From Sphingomonas sp. Leaf242 (GTDB lineage: Bacteria; Pseudomonadota; Alphaproteobacteria; Sphingomonadales; Sphingomonadaceae), in contig NZ_LMLW01000001.1 in assembly GCF_001422045.1 (NCBI RefSeq), forward strand, positions 194,972 to 258,971: a stretch of DNA of 64,000 bases, given 5' to 3'. The notes below the pieces were generated by a model that saw only the letters and a program-made list of their open reading frames with translations, was not told where the DNA came from and did not search any database. A program made the translations under genes and the position numbers. This document shows, piece after piece, positions 25,386 through 34,830 of this stretch; position 1 is the first letter of the stretch, and each line of letters begins with the position of its first letter.

Positions 25386-26153
25386 TTAGTGCGCGGCGCG
25401 TTGCTCGGCGAGGAGGGCGCGGACCAGATCGAGATCGCCGGGTTTGTCGACGTCGACCGCCGCGAGACCGTACGGAGTCGCGACCGCGGCGGCGTTCAAT
25501 CCCGCCATTCGGCCGAGATGCGCGACCGCATCGACCAGCGTCAGCCTGCAAGAGAGATAGCGCAGCAACGTGCCGACGCCCAGCCGACGAACGATCCGCC
25601 ACGGCCGTTTGCGATCCGCCTCGACCTGCGCCCACAGATCGAGCGCGGCGATCGAACGCGGGGTGGCGAACTGGAACAGGTTGCAGCCCGACCAGGCGCC
25701 ATCGGCAAACCGCAGATAGGTCCGTTTGGTCCCCGGCGCCGCGCGTTCGATCACGTCGCGTCGCGCGAGCAGCACCGCGACGTCGGCACGCGGCGGCGCA
25801 TCCGCCCGGAACGCGCGCACCCAGTCGGGGTGGAGGAGGGCGTGGTCGGCGGTCGTCACCATCAATGGCGTGCCCAGCGCGGCGATGCCTTCGCGCACGC
25901 TGAGGCTGGGACCGCTGGCGGCGGTCAGCACGGTGAGTCCCAACGCGGTCGCCTCCGCGCGCACCGCGTCGTCGGACACCGAGACGGCGATCCGCGTCGC
26001 TCCCGCATCGCGCAACGCCTTCGCGACACGCGCGAGCAACGTCTCGCCCTCGAGCACGATCAGCGCCTTGTGCGAGACGCCCGCATACCCCGCGACCGGA
26101 TCGACCCCGCCGCGCGATCCGGCCAGGATCAATGCGCTGAACCCCTCGTTCAT
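25386..26153 (-). CDS. NTP transferase domain protein (MobA-like fold)
   Basis: The 255-residue protein begins ALILAGSRGGVDPVA, a variant of the LAAGxGxR nucleotide-binding loop, with TTADHALLHPDWV as the likely metal-binding Asp region near residue 95. Such proteins transfer NMP to sugars, phospho-alcohols or molybdopterin. Its ATG overlaps the TGA of the preceding gene (ATGA), tying it to the nucleotidyltransferase-like and lipid kinase-like genes. The substrate is unknown; a nucleotide-activated alcohol for lipid headgroup or glycan synthesis is a reasonable guess from context. Confidence 0.8.
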   Translation of the reverse strand: MNEGFSALILAGSRGGVDPVAGYAGVSHKALIVLEGETLLARVAKALRDAGATRIAVSVSDDAVRAEATALGLTVLTAASGPSLSVREGIAALGTPLMVTTADHALLHPDWVRAFRADAPPRADVAVLLARRDVIERAAPGTKRTYLRFADGAWSGCNLFQFATPRSIAALDLWAQVEADRKRPWRIVRRLGVGTLLRYLSCRLTLVDAVAHLGRMAGLNAAAVATPYGLAAVDVDKPGDLDLVRALLAEQRAAH

Positions 26154-27043
26154 GCAGGGTTCGCCCGTGCGCGCCATACCCGCCAGAATATGCCGGGCGC
26201 CGCCAGGATCGGATGCTTCTCACGCCACGGGGTGAGCGGCACGGCGATCCCGGTATGGCGCTCGACCTTCCACAGCCCGTATTGCGCAGCGCCCTCGAAG
26301 GTGAACGCGGCACGGATCAGCCGCGCGACATTGATCGGTTTGCCGGCCCGGCGGCGGCGGCGCCAGGCACGCAGCAGCGCGTGGCGTGTCTCGGCGGCAA
26401 GGCTTAGACGCAGCACGCCGGCGTCGTCGGCGAACGCGATCCCGTCGGCGGTCCACGCGAGCGGCAGCAAGCGGGCGTAGCGGTCCGGGTCGAAACCAAG
26501 AATCTGCCCCTCGCGTCCCTTGCGTTCGACGCGCAGTTCGGCGGCGTAGGTCTGGCGGAACAGCGCGCGCCAATAGTCGTCCGCCGTACCAGCGTCCGGC
26601 CCGAGCGCCGCCGCGAACCTGGCCGCGGACTTCGTGGCCTCGCCGATCGCCGCGGTGACCGCATCAGCGGCGCTGGAGTCGCGCGCCCAGACCAATGCCG
26701 ACGGTTGGACGAACCGCGTCCAGATGGTGGTATCGAGCGACCTGGCCGCGGCGGCCTTCGCAAACGTCGCCATCCGCATCGTCGCGATTTTCGCGCGCAG
26801 CGTTTCGCCCGCCATCGCGAATTCGCGGTAGCTGACGGTCGGCCAGATACCCCGCTCGGGCGAACCGGCGGTCAGCACGTAGAAGTCGAGCACCCCCTCG
26901 GTCGCGCCGGTCCGCAGGTTCGACCCGTAGAACAGCACCGCGACGACATCGTCATGGGCGGCGAGAATTTCGGCGACATCGCGTACCGGCTGGATCGTCG
27001 GGGCCGCCAGTTGACGCCGCACGACGTCGGCCAGCGCGCTCAA
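26150..27043 (-). CDS. Nucleotidyltransferase-fold protein with incomplete active site
   Basis: The 297-residue protein has AVLFYGSNLRTGATEGVLDF near residue 35, matching the hG[GS]...Dh[DE]h pattern of nucleotidyltransferases. The second acidic residue is replaced by Tyr (DFYV), so catalysis may be lost or altered. The middle and C-terminus are helical and basic (AWRRRRRAG). The start is inferred as TTG 27043, which overlaps the TGA of the upstream gene (TTGA); GTG 27022 is an alternative. It forms a coupled operon with its two neighbours. Precise function unknown. Confidence 0.7.
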   Translation of the reverse strand: MSALADVVRRQLAAPTIQPVRDVAEILAAHDDVVAVLFYGSNLRTGATEGVLDFYVLTAGSPERGIWPTVSYREFAMAGETLRAKIATMRMATFAKAAAARSLDTTIWTRFVQPSALVWARDSSAADAVTAAIGEATKSAARFAAALGPDAGTADDYWRALFRQTYAAELRVERKGREGQILGFDPDRYARLLPLAWTADGIAFADDAGVLRLSLAAETRHALLRAWRRRRRAGKPINVARLIRAAFTFEGAAQYGLWKVERHTGIAVPLTPWREKHPILAAPGIFWRVWRARANPA

Positions 27044-28152
27044 GGGACGACGAAGCGGAGCGGCTTGCCTTCGCGCACGGTCAGGTCGCCACCGGGATAG
27101 ACTTCGCCATCGAGGATGAAGCCCGAGTCCATCGACAGGTCGAGCGACGCCGAATCGATCCGGTGATAGCCCGCACGGTCGAGCCATGCGGCCGGCGATC
27201 CGGTCACGATCAACGGCGTCGCAGCCGCAAGCCAGCGCGGCGGGGCGTCGACCACCAGCGTCTTCAAGCCTTCGCGCGGCGTGCCGAACGGCCGGATACC
27301 GACCGGCATGTGCTGGAGCGTCGACGCCAGCATCAGATACCGCGCACGATCGGTGTCGGCATTGGCGCCAGCGGCATAGGCGGGCGCCGCGCCACCCTGA
27401 TACCGGATCCGCATGCGATCGCCCGCGCGCCACGCGCTGTTGGCGCCGCCGAACAGCGTCTGCAGGATCGCCCAGCACAGCGCCAGTCCGACCGCGACGC
27501 CGTTGAACGCGCCGGCCCGGTGGGTGCGCTGCGCCAGCGCCGTCGCGTGGACGAACGCACCGGCCCCGAACAGGAAGCCGTGCAGGCGCGTGCCGTCCGC
27601 CTTGCGCACCACCTCGATCGGGCTGCGAACCTTGACGGTCCCGTCGCGCGCCGCGGTCAGCGCCTGATCGAGCGTCCAGTCGTCGGGAATGCCGAGATCG
27701 AGCGCGAGCGCATTGGTCTTGCCCGACGGAACGATCGCGACGCGCGGGGCGGCACCGGTCCAGACGCGGGCGGCCGCGGTCAGCACGTCGCGGATCGTGC
27801 CGTCGCCGCCGTCGATCACCAGCAGTTCGATGCCGTGGCGCGCGAAATCGGTCAGCACTTCGGCGAGTTCGGCCTGCGTGCGGGGCGTGACCGCGAGCAC
27901 CGTGCCCGACAGGAACGGCTTGGTTGCCTCGACGCTGCTGCGGTTGCGATGGCTCTTGGGATTGCAGATGATACCGGTACGGATCTTCGCGGCGGCCTCG
28001 CGCGGGGTCACGCCGTACCGATCGGCGACGGCCGGATCGAACAGGCCATCGGGCCGCCATGCCGGCGGTGCCGGTGGCGAGAGCGAAGGCCCGCTGAATG
28101 CATTGAAGTTCGAAACGACATTAGCCACGATAGTAGATACCCGTCGCGGCAC
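27040..28152 (-). CDS. Diacylglycerol kinase catalytic domain protein
   Basis: The 370-residue protein contains NPKSHRNR, the phosphate-binding VIDGGDGTIRDVL (GGDGT) and AIVPSGKTNALALDLG (usually GTxND), which define the DAGK/YegS lipid kinase family. The C-terminal half has LDGEVYPGG, the family's acidic-Gly segment. It probably phosphorylates a lipid or related alcohol. The start GTG 28152 gives a 55-residue N-terminal extension not typical of YegS; a later GTG at 28128 is possible. It is first of a three-gene overlapping set. Confidence 0.82.
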   Translation of the reverse strand: MPRRVSTIVANVVSNFNAFSGPSLSPPAPPAWRPDGLFDPAVADRYGVTPREAAAKIRTGIICNPKSHRNRSSVEATKPFLSGTVLAVTPRTQAELAEVLTDFARHGIELLVIDGGDGTIRDVLTAAARVWTGAAPRVAIVPSGKTNALALDLGIPDDWTLDQALTAARDGTVKVRSPIEVVRKADGTRLHGFLFGAGAFVHATALAQRTHRAGAFNGVAVGLALCWAILQTLFGGANSAWRAGDRMRIRYQGGAAPAYAAGANADTDRARYLMLASTLQHMPVGIRPFGTPREGLKTLVVDAPPRWLAAATPLIVTGSPAAWLDRAGYHRIDSASLDLSMDSGFILDGEVYPGGDLTVREGKPLRFVVP

Positions 28153-28213
28153 ATAACCGCTACAAATTTGTGTCAGGAAGATTTCCGTTCAATGTCTGTG
28201 AACGGGGTTTAGT

Positions 28214-28675
28214 TCATCGACGATACCGCATCTTCATCCGCACGGTCGTGCCCGAGGCGGGCAAGGCGGTGCGGACCGATGCGAACGAGGGCAGTCCGAT
28301 CGACGTCGGTGCGTCGTTCGAAAAGCCGAATCCCTCCTTCGGCACGAACAGCGTCCGGTTGAAATCATGATCGCTGTTTTCGTCGTGATATTGCGCGATC
28401 GCGTAATAGCCGGGCTTCAGCCAGAAACAGGCGCGCGGGCTGGCGGCGGATACGCGCGCCCGGACGAGCTTGCCGCCCTTCGCCAGAAACCGTTTCTTGT
28501 CATCGGGATACACGGTGAAGGCGACCTCGCCGACGGCGTTGTGCATCGTCGTCGCTTCCAGGATCAGCTTGGCGTTGCCATTGCCCGGCGTACCTTGGCA
28601 GCTCTCGGCCGCCTGCGCCTGGATCGGCGCGAGCACCGCCGCCGCGCCCAGGATCATAAGGAATAAAGGGTTCAT
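28214..28675 (-). CDS. DUF2141 domain secreted protein
   Basis: The 153-residue protein has a cleavable signal peptide (LFLMILGAAAVLAPIQAQA, cut before AESCQG). The mature part has the DUF2141 beta-sandwich features: a mid-region GEVAFTVYPDD, then GYYAIAQYHDENSDHDFNR, and GFGFSNDAP. The domain's function is unknown; it acts outside the cytoplasm. Two cysteines (in ESCQG and ACFW) might form a disulfide. It stands alone between the lipid kinase-like gene and the flippase. Confidence 0.85.
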   Translation of the reverse strand: MNPLFLMILGAAAVLAPIQAQAAESCQGTPGNGNAKLILEATTMHNAVGEVAFTVYPDDKKRFLAKGGKLVRARVSAASPRACFWLKPGYYAIAQYHDENSDHDFNRTLFVPKEGFGFSNDAPTSIGLPSFASVRTALPASGTTVRMKMRYRR

Positions 28676-28806
28676 CGACAGACTAAGACCGGGTAAAAGT
28701 GGCGATAGAGCGGCGCGCAGATGACATTTACGCCGTGAACGCAGCCTTTATCGCCGTCTTTGTCGCAGCATGGGGTGCAACGGCATGCGCCGTCACGCCC
28801 GGCTGA

Positions 28807-30171
28807 TTACGCCGCTTCCGCCTCGACGCGCGGCGTGCGGGTCATTCGCGCGGCGGCAAATCCGAGCAGGATCGCGACCGCCACCGAGCCGACGCCGACC
28901 GCCGCGGCGATTCCCGTCGAACCGTAGGTCGGCATCAGCGCGAACGCCGCCGCGAACAGCAGCAGCACGCCGACCGCGCGGATCGCGAAGACGGTGCCGG
29001 CACGGTGGAGCGCGGTCATCACCGTATCGAGGCTGACGGTGGCGAGGTCGAAACAGCCCGCCGCCGCCAGCCATAGCAGCACCGGATAGGCATGACCGAA
29101 CGACTTGCCGCCGACGAGCTTGAGGATCGGCTCGCCGACCAGCGCGACGATAGCCAGGATCACCAATGCCGCAGCGGTGCTCGCCAGCATCGTCCGGATA
29201 AGAATACGGCGCAGGCGCGACGGCTCGGCAGTCCGCACCGCGCGGACGATCTCGGGGAAGGCGGCGCGCGACAGCATCTGCGACAGTTTCGCGAGCGCCT
29301 GCGCCAGCTGAGTCGCGAGCCGGAACGCACCCGCCGCGGCGGGGCCGATCGATGCGCCGACCAGCAGCAGCGGGATCTGCTTGCTCGACAGGCCCAGTGT
29401 CGCGCTCGCGTTGGTGCTGAGCGAGAAGCGGACGATGCCGGGATTGTCGTCGCGCACCTGCCGCCACGGGCCCCGGCCGCTCGCGAGCAGGCGCAGGTCG
29501 CCGCTTTTCGCGACCATGATCCAATAGGTCGCGGCGGTGACGATCTCGGCGAGCGCCCAGGCGAGCATGAACCCGCGGATCGTCGGTTCGAAGATCATCG
29601 CCGCGCCGGCGCCGACGAAACGCATGATCGGCGTCATGCTGTCCGCCACCGCCGACAGCGAGAATTTGTCACGCAGCCGCAGGATGCCGAGCGGGGTCGA
29701 GCGGATCGTGATCAGCTGCACCACCGCGAACATCAGCGTGTCGCGCATCAGGTCGGGCGGGATGCCGAACCCGTCGCTCCACGCGAACAGGATCGCGACG
29801 GTCAGTCCGGCGCCGACCAGCGCGCTGCACATGTCGAGGATCGCCGACAGGCGGAGCAGCCGTGCGAGCCGGGGCGTGTCGCCGTGCTGGATCGGCTCGA
29901 CGCCGTATTGGACGATGATCTGCCAGGTCTGGAAGCCGACGAAGGTCGCCAGCGCCTGCGCGGCACCGGTGATCAACGCGAACCGGCCGAAATCGACGAC
30001 GCCCAGCGTGCGCGTCGCAAAGCCGAGATAGAAGAGCGACAGGATGGCAAGAACGCTGCGGCTTGCGAGCAGCCAGCCGAGATTGCGCGCCGCCGCCCGG
30101 AATATCCCGGTCGTGCCGGCGCGCGCCGACGCATCCGCCGGGGCCGGAGAAGGAGCGGGGTCCTGAACCAT
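28807..30171 (-). CDS. Lipopolysaccharide/oligosaccharide flippase (Wzx-like, MATE/MOP fold)
   Basis: The 454-residue protein is almost entirely membrane helices (about 12-14), starting with ARNLGWLLASRSVLAILSLFYLGFATRTLG, where the last part is the usual first-helix motif of polysaccharide exporters. No enzyme motif is seen. Such proteins flip lipid-linked glycans or related precursors across the inner membrane. ATG 30171 is chosen because upstream in-frame sequence is Arg/Pro-rich and non-conserved. It is divergent from the asparagine synthase gene, and its partner glycosyltransferases are not in the window. Confidence 0.85.
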   Translation of the reverse strand: MVQDPAPSPAPADASARAGTTGIFRAAARNLGWLLASRSVLAILSLFYLGFATRTLGVVDFGRFALITGAAQALATFVGFQTWQIIVQYGVEPIQHGDTPRLARLLRLSAILDMCSALVGAGLTVAILFAWSDGFGIPPDLMRDTLMFAVVQLITIRSTPLGILRLRDKFSLSAVADSMTPIMRFVGAGAAMIFEPTIRGFMLAWALAEIVTAATYWIMVAKSGDLRLLASGRGPWRQVRDDNPGIVRFSLSTNASATLGLSSKQIPLLLVGASIGPAAAGAFRLATQLAQALAKLSQMLSRAAFPEIVRAVRTAEPSRLRRILIRTMLASTAAALVILAIVALVGEPILKLVGGKSFGHAYPVLLWLAAAGCFDLATVSLDTVMTALHRAGTVFAIRAVGVLLLFAAAFALMPTYGSTGIAAAVGVGSVAVAILLGFAAARMTRTPRVEAEAA

Positions 30172-30311
30172 CTGCGACCGGCCCCTAGAGTGCGGCGACG
30201 ACTGCGGCAAGATGCGCGGGGGCGGAGTGCGCAGCCGCGGGCGGGGCGCGCAGCGGGGGCGGAGGTGACAAAGCGGCGGGCGGCTCCTAGACCGCGCGCG
30301 ATCGGGCGGCG

Positions 30312-32261
30312 GTGCCGCCGTCATGCGAGGGATCGTTCGTCATCTGCGGAATTGCCGGCCTTTACGCGCGAGGTAGCGCTGCCGTCTCGCCCCGCCTCGT
30401 CACCGCGCCTCTGATAACCGCGCAGTGCGACGCGATCCTCCACCGCGGGCCGGACGACCAGGGCGTGATGACCGATGGCGATTTCGGCTTCGGCATGCGC
30501 CGGCTGAGCATCATCGACATCGAGGGCGGGCATCAGCCGTTCCATTCGCCCGACCACCGTTATGCACTCGTCTTCAACGGCGAGATCTACAATTTCCGCG
30601 AATTGCGCCGCGAGTTGCAAGCGCTCGGCCGCGTGTTCGAGAGCGCGGGCGATACCGAGGTGATTCTCGCCGGCTACGAGCGCTGGGGCGACGACGTCTG
30701 GGCGAGGCTCGACGGCATGTTCGCGGTCGCGGTGTGGGATACGCACGCCCGTCGGCTGACGCTGGCGCGCGATCCGATCGGGATCAAGCCGCTTTACTAC
30801 ACCGATCAGGCCGCGGGGTTCGCGTTCGGCTCCGAACTGAAGACGCTGACGCTGCTGCCGGGCATGGCGTTCGACGTCGACCGCCGCGCGCTCCACGATT
30901 ATTTCAGCTTCGGCCACGTCCGCACCCAGCGCTCGATCTACGCGCAGGTCCGCACGCTGCCGCCGGGCCATGTGATGACCGTTGATGCGAGCGGCACGCC
31001 GACGATGCGCGCCTACTGGACGCCCGCCTATCATCCCGCCGAGCCGCGCTCCGAGGCGGAGTGGATCGAGCGTTTCCGCGACGAATGGCTCGACACGATC
31101 GGCAAGCAGATGGTCGCGGACGTCGATGTCGGCGCGTTCTTGTCCGGCGGTGTCGACTCGTCCGCGGTGGTCGCAGCGATGGCGCAGGTCTCGGATCGCC
31201 CCGTCCGCACCTTCACGATCGGCTTTCCCGACCCCCGCTTCGACGAATCGCCGCATGCCGAGGCGATCGCGCGGCATCTCGGCTGCCACCATGTCACGCG
31301 CACCTTGGAACTGGCGGACGCGCAGGCGATGCTGCCCGAGGTCCAGCATTGCTATGACGAGCCGTTCGCCGATCCCTCCGCGGTGCCGACCTGGTACGTC
31401 AGCCAGATCGCCGCGCAGGAGGTCAAAGTCGCGCTGTCGGGCGATGGCGGCGACGAGCTGTTCTTCGGGTACAAGCGCCACGCGACGGAAAGGCGGATCG
31501 GGGCGTTGCCGGCGCCGCTGCGTCGTTTGGCGCGAGCGCTCGATGCGGTGCCGACCTTGCCGTCGCGGCATGCGAATGCGGTGTTGCAGCGCTGGCGGAA
31601 AACCACCGCCAGCGCCGCGCTCCCGAACGGCATCGCGCGGTTCTTTGCCAAGACGCAGATCACCAACGAAGCCTTCCGCCGTGAGATATTCTCGGCGGAG
31701 TTTATCGCCGAGGAAGAGGGCGGGATCGCCGCGCTGGTCGCGGAATATTTCCCCAATCCCGACGCGATCTCGACCGACACGCTCGAGCAGTTCGGTCTCG
31801 CCGACCTCGCGCTCAACCTCCCCGGCGCGATGCTGACCAAGGTCGACCGCGCGAGCATGGCGCATTCGTTGGAGGTACGCGTCCCGATGCTGGGGCAGGG
31901 CATGGTCGACCTCGCACTGTCGATGCCTGCCGACATGAAGCTCAACGGCAAGATCGGCAAATACGTCATCCGCCAAGCCATCGCGCCGTGGTTGCCGGAA
32001 GGGATCCTCGATCGGCGGAAACAGGGTTTCCAGATGCCGCTGGCGGCGTGGTTCGCCGGCGATTTCGGTGCGTATGCGGAGCAGCTCTGGCGCGACAGCG
32101 GCGTCCGCGAGCAAGGCATCTGGCGCACCGGCGCGGTCGACAAGGTGTTCGCCGATCACCGCGCGGGCAAGCGGGATTACAGCCGCTTCCTGTACGCGCT
32201 GGCGATCTACTGCCTGTGGTGGATCGGACGACCCACCCCTCTTTCCGTTCGTGCTGAGTAG
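30312..32261 (+). CDS. asnB: Asparagine synthase (glutamine-hydrolysing)
   Basis: The N-terminal glutaminase domain has CGIAGLY, LHRGPDDQG, RLSIIDIEGGHQPF and FNGEIYNF. The synthase domain has the ATP-binding SGGVDSS, SGDGGDELFFGY and KVDRASMAHSLEVRVP. It makes asparagine, or amidates a glycan or other acceptor when found in surface-polysaccharide loci. The catalytic Cys normally follows the initiator Met, but here ATC precedes it (30342-30344). The nearest standard start, GTG 30312, adds exactly 11 residues before the Cys. That would need ATC initiation or removal of a short propeptide. GAGGGA lies ten bases before the ATC. Confidence 0.92.
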   Translation: MPPSCEGSFVICGIAGLYARGSAAVSPRLVTAPLITAQCDAILHRGPDDQGVMTDGDFGFGMRRLSIIDIEGGHQPFHSPDHRYALVFNGEIYNFRELRRELQALGRVFESAGDTEVILAGYERWGDDVWARLDGMFAVAVWDTHARRLTLARDPIGIKPLYYTDQAAGFAFGSELKTLTLLPGMAFDVDRRALHDYFSFGHVRTQRSIYAQVRTLPPGHVMTVDASGTPTMRAYWTPAYHPAEPRSEAEWIERFRDEWLDTIGKQMVADVDVGAFLSGGVDSSAVVAAMAQVSDRPVRTFTIGFPDPRFDESPHAEAIARHLGCHHVTRTLELADAQAMLPEVQHCYDEPFADPSAVPTWYVSQIAAQEVKVALSGDGGDELFFGYKRHATERRIGALPAPLRRLARALDAVPTLPSRHANAVLQRWRKTTASAALPNGIARFFAKTQITNEAFRREIFSAEFIAEEEGGIAALVAEYFPNPDAISTDTLEQFGLADLALNLPGAMLTKVDRASMAHSLEVRVPMLGQGMVDLALSMPADMKLNGKIGKYVIRQAIAPWLPEGILDRRKQGFQMPLAAWFAGDFGAYAEQLWRDSGVREQGIWRTGAVDKVFADHRAGKRDYSRFLYALAIYCLWWIGRPTPLSVRAE

Positions 32262-32400
32262 CGACCGAGTAGCTTCGTCAGAAGCGTATCGAGGGCGCGT
32301 ATCGAAGCATGGGTTCCGCGCGCCAACCTGTCCTTCGATACGCCCTCTCGATACGCTGCAAGAGGAGCTACTCGATGGCTACTCAGGACGAACGGAAGGG
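32240..32400. repeat. Long imperfect palindrome
   Basis: Arms CTTTCCGTTCGTGCTGAGTAGC and GCTACTCAGGACGAACGGAA face each other over about 160 bases. Nested inverted copies of CGTATCGAGGGCG(CG)TATCGAAG lie inside. The left arm forms the last codons of the asparagine synthase gene. It sits between convergent genes. Confidence 0.72.
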
Positions 32401-32441
32401 AGTGACGTCGGCGCTAGCAGGTATGCGACCTCGCGAAGCCC

Positions 32442-33566
32442 TCAAGCCAGCCAACTCACCAGCGTCTCACCCTTGGCCTTGCGCAGCATCGCCCGCACCA
32501 GCCGCACCAGATGCACCACCAGCGAGATCGCGGTCCACGCGGCGACCCCGATGATCCCCCAGTCCGGCCGCGTCACCACCAGCCCCACAAACAAAATCAC
32601 CATGTTGGGATTGCGCCGCGCGGTAATCAGCCGGAACCAGCTGTCGAACCGCTCCCACACATGGATGTGCATCCCGAACCGGACGATGAACGCCCCCTCG
32701 ATCAGCCGCTGCGCGACATAGCCGAACAGCATCGTCCCGATCACCGCCCAGAACACGCCGTCCTCGAGCGGCCGCCCGTACGGCGCGCACCCCGCCGCCC
32801 AGGCCCACCACCAGAACGGCGGATGCACCAGGTCCACCCCGTGATCCCAGGCATTCCCCAGCTTCGACGAGGTGATCGTGCACCGCGCCAGCTTCCCGTC
32901 GACGGTGTCGAGCACCATGAAGACCAGACCCGTAGCCAGCCCGGTCCAGAACCAGCCATACCAGAACGCCACAGTCGCGACGATGCACAGCACCGAACCG
33001 AGCGCAGTCACCTGGTTCGGCGTTATCCCGGCGCGCGCGCAGACCCGCGTGATCGCCAGCGCCCATTCGGGCCACAGATACTTGGTCAGCAGGTCGGTGA
33101 CGCCCTTGTACGCGCCGACATAGCTCGCGCGCTCGATCGCCGGCACCGCGGCGGGGGTCAGCAGTTCGGCGAACGGGCGTTCGCGCTTGCGCAACGCCTC
33201 GTTGAAGATGCCTTCCTCGGCCTCGGCGGCGATCACCGTCAGCCCGGGCACCAGCGGTGCCTCGCCGAGCATCGCCGCGGTCATCCGCGCGCGCTCGTCG
33301 GCATCCCGGACATGCGCGAGCACGGGCACGCCGGTGCGAGTCACGACGGTGCCGGGCCGCGTCTTCAGATACGCGATCCACATCGGGTCGAACGCATAGG
33401 CGAGGTTGGCGAGGATCACCGGCCCGGTGTCGCCGTCGCCATCGGTGGCCAGACCCTGCGCGACGCCGATCCGCCGGATCCGCTCGGCATTGGTCATGCC
33501 CCAGAGCAGCGTGTCGTTCGCCCGGACGGTCCGGAGCGCTGGCGTGGGGGCTGTCGAATCTACCAT
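32442..33566 (-). CDS. CDP-alcohol phosphatidyltransferase family membrane enzyme
   Basis: The 374-residue protein carries the full family signature between about residues 220 and 245: DTVDGKLARCTITSSKLG followed by NAWDHGVD (DxxDGxxARx8Gx3Dx3D). It binds a metal and transfers a phospho-alcohol from a CDP-activated donor. Five or six membrane helices surround it. A soluble N-terminal domain of about 165 residues precedes it, an arrangement recalling fusions such as the bifunctional inositol-phosphate enzymes, though its own nucleotidyltransferase loop is not visible. Nearby are a CDP-glycerol transferase-like gene and an NTP transferase, suggesting one pathway. Confidence 0.85.
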   Translation of the reverse strand: MVDSTAPTPALRTVRANDTLLWGMTNAERIRRIGVAQGLATDGDGDTGPVILANLAYAFDPMWIAYLKTRPGTVVTRTGVPVLAHVRDADERARMTAAMLGEAPLVPGLTVIAAEAEEGIFNEALRKRERPFAELLTPAAVPAIERASYVGAYKGVTDLLTKYLWPEWALAITRVCARAGITPNQVTALGSVLCIVATVAFWYGWFWTGLATGLVFMVLDTVDGKLARCTITSSKLGNAWDHGVDLVHPPFWWWAWAAGCAPYGRPLEDGVFWAVIGTMLFGYVAQRLIEGAFIVRFGMHIHVWERFDSWFRLITARRNPNMVILFVGLVVTRPDWGIIGVAAWTAISLVVHLVRLVRAMLRKAKGETLVSWLA

Positions 33567-33630
33567 GCCGCACCCGTTACCCGATCTGATCGTGAAAGCG
33601 AGAGGGGCTCACGGTTGCCGATCGTATCTA

Positions 33631-33709
33631 GTTCCCCCGCGAAGGCGGGGGCCCAGGATCAAGCAGCGCTGCGGTTGGTACCCTGGACCCCCGCCTCCGC
33701 GGGGGAACA
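33631..33709. repeat. Inverted repeat (GTTCCCCCGCGAAGGCGGGGG type)
   Basis: GTTCCCCCGCGAAGGCGGGGGCCCAGG is mirrored by CCTGGACCCCCGCCTCCGCGGGGGAAC. It lies between two minus-strand genes. Related copies are at 40982, 41369, 48074, 55944 and 57753. Confidence 0.78.
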
Positions 33710-33717
33710 ACTGCTTA

Positions 33718-34830
33718 CTAGACCGACGTGGCTTCCAGTAGCCGAAGGACTTCTCCCGCCGCTTTCGCCGCGCCACCCTCGACCGCCCCCAGCGACCGCC
33801 CGGCAAACTCCGCCTGAACCGCCGCATACTCCACATGCCTCAGCGCCGAGCGGTCCACCGCCGCCACGACATCCGCCACGTCCTCAACCACCTCACCGCA
33901 AACCCACATTGCGTAATTCGGATCGCCCTCCCAGGCGGCCCCCCCCGCATTGAGAAACACGCAAGGCCGCGGCCGCATCAGGAACTCGATTACCTGGCTC
34001 GACGTATCGCCGAGATACACGTCCGCAACGCCAGTGTAGCTGCCATCGACCATCGCGAACCCATCGATGTCGCAGTGAACATGCGGCAAATCGCCTATCT
34101 CGCGCATCAAGTCCGCCACCTCGGGCGCGCGCTCGACCAGTCGCTGGTGCGGCGCGAAGATCAGATTGTAGCGCCCGTCCGCGACGATCCGCCGCACCAC
34201 CTCCGCCCCCCAGCGCCACCACGACGAGCGATGCTGCTGCCAATGCGGCGTATACAGGACGACCGGCCGCGTATCCGCGAACGGCGGCGCGGCGTGCGTC
34301 CGGTGCGTGAAGTCGGCCTTCACATAGCCGGTCGCGACGAACCGCTCGGGCGCGAACCCGCGGTCGAGATACGTCTGCCGCTCCAGTTCGCTCGGCACCA
34401 GAGTCAACGCCGCCGCCCGCCGCCGCGGATCATCGCGCGCGCTCATCGAGCCAACCCCGTGCGACGTCTTCACGAACTTCGCGCGCATCGGAAACAGCCG
34501 CGGCAGCCACAGGCTCGTCTGCTCGGCACACACCACGACGCGTGCACTGCGTAGATACGGCAGCAGCCGCAGCAGCATCGGCATCTTCGCTGGCAGCACC
34601 GGATTGCGCCCGCTGCCGTCGTCAGTAACGACGCGAAATCCGGGCGCACGTCGGATGCGGACGGTCGGGAAGGCGGCGGTCCAGCGCGTCAGCAACGTCT
34701 CGTGCGCCGATGTGCTGACCCAGAGTTCGATCGGCACGTCCGACCTCGCGGCCAGCGCCTCGACGATCGGATACAGATGCGGGATCAGCAGCGTCTCGCC
34801 GAGAAACAGGAACGCGACCTTCCGTGTCAT
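33718..34830 (-). CDS. CDP-glycerol glycerophosphotransferase family protein
   Basis: The 370-residue protein resembles the TagB/TagF glycerophosphotransferase fold: KTSHGVGSMSARDD near residue 140, VVLYTPHWQQHRSSW near 205, FAPHQRL near 250 and VYLGDTSSQVIEFL near 290. In Gram-positives these enzymes add glycerol phosphate in teichoic acid synthesis; in Gram-negatives, homologues decorate capsules or O-antigen. The start at 34830 overlaps the stop of the upstream NTP transferase gene (ATGA), strongly suggesting a shared pathway. No signal peptide; cytoplasmic face of the membrane. Confidence 0.82.
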   Translation of the reverse strand: MTRKVAFLFLGETLLIPHLYPIVEALAARSDVPIELWVSTSAHETLLTRWTAAFPTVRIRRAPGFRVVTDDGSGRNPVLPAKMPMLLRLLPYLRSARVVVCAEQTSLWLPRLFPMRAKFVKTSHGVGSMSARDDPRRRAAALTLVPSELERQTYLDRGFAPERFVATGYVKADFTHRTHAAPPFADTRPVVLYTPHWQQHRSSWWRWGAEVVRRIVADGRYNLIFAPHQRLVERAPEVADLMREIGDLPHVHCDIDGFAMVDGSYTGVADVYLGDTSSQVIEFLMRPRPCVFLNAGGAAWEGDPNYAMWVCGEVVEDVADVVAAVDRSALRHVEYAAVQAEFAGRSLGAVEGGAAKAAGEVLRLLEATSV

